From Hyphomicrobiaceae bacterium UBA4118 (GTDB lineage Bacteria > Pseudomonadota > Alphaproteobacteria > Rhizobiales > Methyloligellaceae), in contig DFXC01000118.1 in assembly GCA_002383105.1 (NCBI GenBank), positions 26,452 to 53,018 of the forward strand: a stretch of 26,567 nt of DNA, in the 5' to 3' direction. The first letter of the stretch is position 1; each line of letters starts with the position of its first letter. Position numbers and translations under genes: made by a program. The notes below the pieces were generated by a model. The model made no database searches. It saw only the letters and a list, made by a program, of their open reading frames with translations, and was not told the origin of the DNA. Shown here piece by piece: positions 21,177-26,567 of this stretch.

Positions 21177-21874
21177 GCCTGCCTAAGCCGCGCAACACGG
21201 CCCTCGATCAGCTCTCCGCCCGGCTTGGGCATGAATTCTCCGATCCGGCGTTGCTCAAGCTTGCCCTGACGCACTCGAGCGCGCGGGCAGGTGGGCGGTC
21301 CAACGAGGACAATGAGCGGCTCGAGTTCCTTGGCGACCGCGTGCTCGGGCTGGCCGTCGCCGAGCTTCTCGCCGACAGCTTTCCCAAGGCCCGCGAGGGC
21401 GAGCTTGCGCTCTGGTTGAACCACCTGGTCCGCGCTGAAACTTGCGCCGAAGTCGCGCAGTCCTGGGATCTGGGGGGTGTCATTCGGATGACGGGAAGCA
21501 AGGCAAACAGTGGCATCCTCGCCAACGCCTGCGAGGCGGTGCTGGGCGCAATCTTCATCGACGCCGGTTATGAAGCAGCAAGAGCCGTTGTGCGCCGCAT
21601 GTGGGAGCAATACCTCGGCGATCTCGATGTTGCGGCGCGCAGCGCCAAGTCAACCCTACAGGAATGGGCGCAAGGACGGGGGCTTGCTCTTCCGCGCTAT
21701 CTCGAAGTCGCCCGCGAAGGTCCCGATCATGTGCCCCTCTTCACGGTAGAGGTGCAGATCGACGGTGTGGCGCCCGAGCGCGGGCAGGGGGAGAATAAGC
21801 GCGCGGCTGAGCAGGCGGCAGCGCTCGCCATGCTCCTGCGCGAGGGAGTCTGGCAGGCTCCCGTCGATGGCTGA
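21173..21874 (+). CDS. rnc: Ribonuclease III
   Basis: A 233-residue double-strand-specific endoribonuclease used in rRNA and mRNA processing. The start is uncertain: TTG 21173 overlaps the lepB stop and has AGG about ten bases upstream; TTG 21128, inside lepB, would add 15 residues. The nuclease signature NERLEFLGDRVLGLAVAELL and the second acidic site NACEAVLGAIFIDAGY are intact, so it should be active. The dsRNA-binding domain follows (KSTLQEWAQGRGLALPRYL, GENKRAAEQAAALAML). The gene overlaps the start of era by eight bases, so the two are coupled, as in many bacteria. Confidence 0.95.
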   Translation: MSLPKPRNTALDQLSARLGHEFSDPALLKLALTHSSARAGGRSNEDNERLEFLGDRVLGLAVAELLADSFPKAREGELALWLNHLVRAETCAEVAQSWDLGGVIRMTGSKANSGILANACEAVLGAIFIDAGYEAARAVVRRMWEQYLGDLDVAARSAKSTLQEWAQGRGLALPRYLEVAREGPDHVPLFTVEVQIDGVAPERGQGENKRAAEQAAALAMLLREGVWQAPVDG

Positions 21875-22784
21875 GGCCCCCGGGGTTTCCTCCCGTTGCG
21901 GATTCGTGGCCATCATCGGGGCGCCGAACAGCGGCAAGTCCACGCTGACCAACGCGCTGGTCGGCGCCAAGGTTTCCATCGTCACCCATAAGGCGCAGAC
22001 GACGCGCGGACCGGTGCGCGGCATCGTGCTCTCCGGCGCGAGCCAGATCATCCTGGTCGATACGCCGGGCATTTTTCAGCCGAAGCGGCGGCTCGACCGC
22101 GCCATGTTCGCCTCTGCCTGGGATCGGGCGGGTGACGCCGATCTCGTGGCGCTGGTGATCGACGCTCAGCGCGGCCTTGACCAGAGCCTCGACCCTCTCC
22201 TCAAGCACCTGCCAGAGGTGAGGCGGCCCATCATCGCCGTCCTCAACAAGATCGATCAGGTGGCGAAGCCCGAGCTGCTCCGCCTGGGAACCGAGGTCGC
22301 CGCCATCAGGCCCTTTGACCGCGTCTTTATGCTCTCGGCCCTCACCGGCGACGGCGTCGCCGACCTCAAAGCCTATCTCGCGGGAGCGGTGCCGAAGGGC
22401 CCCTGGCTCTACCCCGAGGACCAGCTCACCGACGCTTCGCTCCGCCAGACGGCCGCCGAAATCACCCGCGAGAAGCTCTTCTTGCGGCTGCACGAGGAGC
22501 TTCCCTACACGCTCACGGTCGAGACCGCCGACTGGAAGGAGCTGAAGGACAACAGCGTCCGCATCGAGCAGACCATCTTTGTGGAGCGCGAGAGCCAGCG
22601 CAAAATCGTGCTCGGCGCCAAGGGCCAGACCATCAAGGAGATCGGATCGGCCGCCCGCGTGGACATCGCCGAGATGGCGGGCGTGCCGGTGCATCTCTTT
22701 CTCTTCGTCAAGGTCAGGGAGCGCTGGGGCGACGACCCTGAGCGCTACCGCGAGATGGGGCTGGATTATCCGAAAGACCGCTGA
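21867..22784 (+). CDS. era: GTPase Era
   Basis: A 305-residue GTPase that binds the 3' end of 16S rRNA and helps mature the small ribosomal subunit. ATG 21867 overlaps the rnc stop; an upstream in-frame reading from 21765 is only the other frame of rnc. GTPase motifs are G1 GAPNSGKS (18-25), G2 around KAQTTR (42-47), G3 DTPG (65-68) and G4 NKID (127-130), with SALTGDG as G5. The C-terminal KH domain has ERESQRKIVLGAKGQTIKEI. The size matches the family (301 in E. coli). Co-expression with RNase III fits their shared role in rRNA processing. Confidence 0.97.
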   Translation: MAEAPGVSSRCGFVAIIGAPNSGKSTLTNALVGAKVSIVTHKAQTTRGPVRGIVLSGASQIILVDTPGIFQPKRRLDRAMFASAWDRAGDADLVALVIDAQRGLDQSLDPLLKHLPEVRRPIIAVLNKIDQVAKPELLRLGTEVAAIRPFDRVFMLSALTGDGVADLKAYLAGAVPKGPWLYPEDQLTDASLRQTAAEITREKLFLRLHEELPYTLTVETADWKELKDNSVRIEQTIFVERESQRKIVLGAKGQTIKEIGSAARVDIAEMAGVPVHLFLFVKVRERWGDDPERYREMGLDYPKDR

Positions 22785-22882
22785 GCCGAGTGCTAAACGT
22801 CGCACCCCTGCAAACCGGGAACCCAGCCGCAGGGCCCACGTTGACCGCCTTGATTGATCGACAACACAAGGAGGTCAGCCTC

Positions 22883-23293
22883 ATGAAGTCCGTATTTCCA
22901 GTCTTGGTCGCAGCCGCCTTGCTCTTTGGTGCAAGCGCCGCTCAAGCCGCCAGGCCCATGGGTCACGGGGCCGCGATGAGCAACAGCAACATCTTCATTG
23001 CTCCCCCTGCGCCCGTCCAGAGCACCGCCCCACCCACGGTAAACTCGGGTGCGCTCGATGTCCCGCAGAGTATTGGGACACCTCCCGTCAACGCAGGTGC
23101 GATCGGGTCGATCAACCCGAGCGCGATGGGCGCCCAGCCGAGCTTCGGCGCGCAGCCCGGATCGCCGGGATTGGCCACCTACGATCCGAACGCGGCGCTT
23201 CCGTCGTTGGACGACCAAGGCTCGGCCCTCAGCCCAACTCCCAGCACGTCGGCATCGGGCTTCAACACCCCGAGCACCAACAGCGGAGGCTGA
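22883..23293 (+). CDS. Small secreted Pro/Ser/Asn-rich protein
   Basis: A 136-residue protein with an excellent ribosome site (AAGGAGG eight bases before ATG 22883). Residues 1-22 are a clear signal peptide ending GASAAQA, so the protein is exported. The mature part is low complexity: rich in Pro, Ser, Gly, Ala and Asn, with repeated short phrases such as APPxPVQSTAPP, GTPPVNAG, INPSAMGAQPSF and a C-terminal NTPSTNSGG. No Cys, no domain and no membrane helix are visible in the mature part. It is inserted between era and recO on the same strand, a position where those two genes often adjoin. I do not recognise a family; a disordered periplasmic protein is likely. Confidence 0.75.
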   Translation: MKSVFPVLVAAALLFGASAAQAARPMGHGAAMSNSNIFIAPPAPVQSTAPPTVNSGALDVPQSIGTPPVNAGAIGSINPSAMGAQPSFGAQPGSPGLATYDPNAALPSLDDQGSALSPTPSTSASGFNTPSTNSGG

Positions 23294-23377
23294 GACGCCA
23301 GACCCAGGTCTCGTCGACCGGCGCCGCGCCCCCATAGAGACCTTGAGCCGATCCTCGTTTGGACTCTAGGGTAGGCG

Positions 23378-24109
23378 ATGGATTGGAGCGACGAAGGCCT
23401 CGTGCTTTCAACCCGCCCGCTCGGCGAGGCGAACATGGTCGCCGAGCTTCTCACCCTTAGCCATGGGCGGCATCTCGGGCTCGTGCGGGGAGGGCGCTCG
23501 CGCCGCATGCGCCCGCTGCTGCAGCCAGGCAATCTCCTCGGCGTCACCTGGCGGGCGCGGCTTTCCGAGCATCTCGGCGGCTTCAATGTCGAGCTGATGG
23601 AGGCCCATGGCGCACGCGTGCTCGATGATGCCCGGGCGCTAGCGGCGATCGGCTCGCTTAGCGGCCTGGCGCGGCTGTTGCCCGAGCGCGACCCGCATCC
23701 TGAGCTCTATACGGCGGCGCTTCAGGTGCTGCGCGCCTTCGACGAGGCCAAGGTCTGGCCTACGCTGCTTGTCCGCTGGGAGCTTCAGCTGTTGCAGGAA
23801 CTCGGCTTCGGTCTCGATCTCAGCGAATGCGCGGCGACTGGCGTCGACCAAGACCTCGTCTATGTGTCGCCCCGCACAGGCCGGGCCGTATCGCGGGATG
23901 CGGGGCTGCCCTATTGCGGCAAGCTCCTTAAGCTGCCGGCCTTCCTGCTCGATGACACCGCTCCGATTGGCGAGGGCGATATCGAAGCGGGCTTCGTTCT
24001 GGTCGGGCATTTCCTCGAGCGTGATGTGCTCGAACCTCACGGCCTCACCATGCCTCAAGCCAGAGAACGCCTCATCAGCCTGTTGGCCCGCGCCCCTCGC
24101 GCCGCTTAG
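23378..24109 (+). CDS. recO: DNA repair protein RecO
   Basis: A 243-residue protein of the RecFOR pathway that helps load RecA on gapped, SSB-coated DNA. The N-terminal OB-fold is recognisable from MDWSDEGLVLSTRPLGEANM and LLTLSHGRHLGLVRGGRSR, followed by LLQPGNLL. The helical and zinc-finger-like C-terminal part contains LQLLQELGFGLDLSECAATG and LPYCGKLLKLP. The second zinc-finger cysteines seen in some RecO proteins are reduced here to isolated Cys residues, as in many Alphaproteobacteria. GGGTAGG precedes the ATG. The era-recO-parC order is conserved, although two secreted-protein genes are interspersed here. Confidence 0.93.
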   Translation: MDWSDEGLVLSTRPLGEANMVAELLTLSHGRHLGLVRGGRSRRMRPLLQPGNLLGVTWRARLSEHLGGFNVELMEAHGARVLDDARALAAIGSLSGLARLLPERDPHPELYTAALQVLRAFDEAKVWPTLLVRWELQLLQELGFGLDLSECAATGVDQDLVYVSPRTGRAVSRDAGLPYCGKLLKLPAFLLDDTAPIGEGDIEAGFVLVGHFLERDVLEPHGLTMPQARERLISLLARAPRAA

Positions 24110-24183
24110 AGCCATGCTCGGCTCCGCCTAGGCGGCAAACGAGAAAGAGCGATACCATCCGCCCGTCTGGGGGAGGGCCACGC

Positions 24184-24813
24184 ATGTCCACGCAGGAGCA
24201 GGGCAGAATGAGCCCCGATAGGTCACGGGTGCCTGCCGCGCTGCTGCTCACGCTCGTGGCAATCTCCTTCGTCACGCCCGCCCAGGCGCAGCAGTTCGAC
24301 GTTCCTTCAAGCGCAAGATCGGCGATCGTCGACCAGACCAATGCCTACCGGCAGGAGAAGGGCCTTGCGCCTTTGAGCGAGAGCGCCGGCGCGAGCCAAG
24401 AGGCGCAGGCTTACGCCACCTATCTCGCTCAAACCAAAAAGACCGGGCACAGCGCCGATGGACGAGGTCCGTTCCAGCGGCTCCGCGCATCAGGCGTCAA
24501 GTTCTGCAAGTTCCGGGGAGAGAATTGGCATGAGTCCTGGACCAGCCCCAACCGGGCATCTCCCGACGCAGCGATGGCAGCGGCCATGCGCTTCTGGAAG
24601 CACTCTCCAGGGCATGAGCGCGCTCTCAGATCGGCCTCGACGGAGATCGGCGTGGGCGTCGCCGGCTGGAAGCACGACAATCAGTGGTACTACCAAGAGA
24701 TCCAGGTGTTCATCGACACCTCGTGCCTCAAAGGCGCCAAGGCCGCGTCCAACGTGGACGATGAGGATGTGCTTCCTTCTCTCCCCGACCGAAATCCCGG
24801 ACGGCTCCCTTGA
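24184..24813 (+). CDS. Secreted CAP-domain (SCP/PR-1-like) protein ending in LPDRNP
   Basis: A 209-residue exported protein with GGGAGGG shortly before the ATG; an in-frame ATG eight codons on is an alternative. Residues 15-36 form the signal peptide core, with cleavage near PAQAQ. The CAP domain spans about 44-182: NAYRQEKGLAPL, HSADGRGPFQRL (His89), FRGENWHES (Glu113), FWKHSPGHERALRS (His144) and IGVGVAGW. The putative CAP His/Glu cavity residues are present, and Cys108 with Cys181 could form a disulfide. The last residues, LPSLPDRNPGRLP, contain the LPDRNP motif repeated in the lytic transglycosylase at 6734-9427. Bacterial CAP proteins have poorly defined functions, several being cell-envelope associated. 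It sits between recO and parC. Confidence 0.85.
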   Translation: MSTQEQGRMSPDRSRVPAALLLTLVAISFVTPAQAQQFDVPSSARSAIVDQTNAYRQEKGLAPLSESAGASQEAQAYATYLAQTKKTGHSADGRGPFQRLRASGVKFCKFRGENWHESWTSPNRASPDAAMAAAMRFWKHSPGHERALRSASTEIGVGVAGWKHDNQWYYQEIQVFIDTSCLKGAKAASNVDDEDVLPSLPDRNPGRLP

Positions 24814-24844
24814 GCGGGCCTCGCCGATGCGCTAAGCGCGGGTC

Positions 24845-26567
<1,723 letters not shown>

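Noticed and set aside
24124..24135. CCGCCTAGGCGG perfect palindrome before the CAP gene
   Set aside because: Twelve-base GC palindromes are expected by chance in this composition, and no promoter elements surround it.

Overview
The window looks like a stretch of alphaproteobacterial chromosome, most likely from the order Hyphomicrobiales (Rhizobiales). The GC content is high. The right-hand two thirds carries a gene order I associate with that order: rpoZ, a bifunctional RelA/SpoT (Rsh), a DUF2062 protein, pdxJ, acpS, lepB, rnc, era, recO and parC. The left part holds several small membrane protein families (DUF3309, DUF3096) that are also common there. I cannot name a genus from sequence reading alone.

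Layout. Positions 1-2548 are a gene-poor accessory stretch next to the 3' end of a tRNA-Ser gene (2549-2638, minus). It contains three closely spaced terminator-like hairpins, a decayed zinc-ribbon gene with an in-frame stop, a two-gene minus-strand unit (an FTR1-like membrane protein with duplicated ExxE motifs plus a coupled microprotein), a DUF3309 microprotein, and a probable broken secreted-protein gene. Positions 2887-5693 carry a TerC-family protein, a DUF3096 microprotein and a three-gene unit made of a BON-repeat protein and two tiny membrane proteins. Positions 5714-9427 (minus) carry an alpha/beta hydrolase and a large soluble lytic transglycosylase. Transcribed away from it are dapA and smpB, then a cysteine-poor peroxiredoxin-like gene.

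Positions 11845-14564 (minus) are a run of DUF3775, family-5 uracil-DNA glycosylase, a 3-hydroxyisobutyrate-dehydrogenase-like protein and a NYN-domain protein. From 14672 rightward almost everything is on the plus strand and tightly packed: folK, rpoZ, rsh, DUF2062-pdxJ-acpS (overlapping by a few bases), lepB-rnc-era (overlapping), a small secreted low-complexity protein, recO, a secreted CAP-domain protein, and parC, which runs off the right edge. This is a housekeeping block for stringent response, B6 and fatty-acid cofactor synthesis, secretion, RNA processing, ribosome assembly, recombination repair and chromosome decatenation.

The most interesting signals are these. An LPDRNP linear motif occurs five times (plus one variant) in the proline-rich N-terminus of the lytic transglycosylase and once at the C-terminus of the CAP-domain protein 15 kb away. 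The BON-repeat protein has no OmpA-type anchor and is followed by two microproteins. Two 79-bp mobile-type inverted repeats are present, one in the leader of rsh. The accessory segment beside tRNA-Ser is decaying. I see no convincing complete novel defence or mobile system here.
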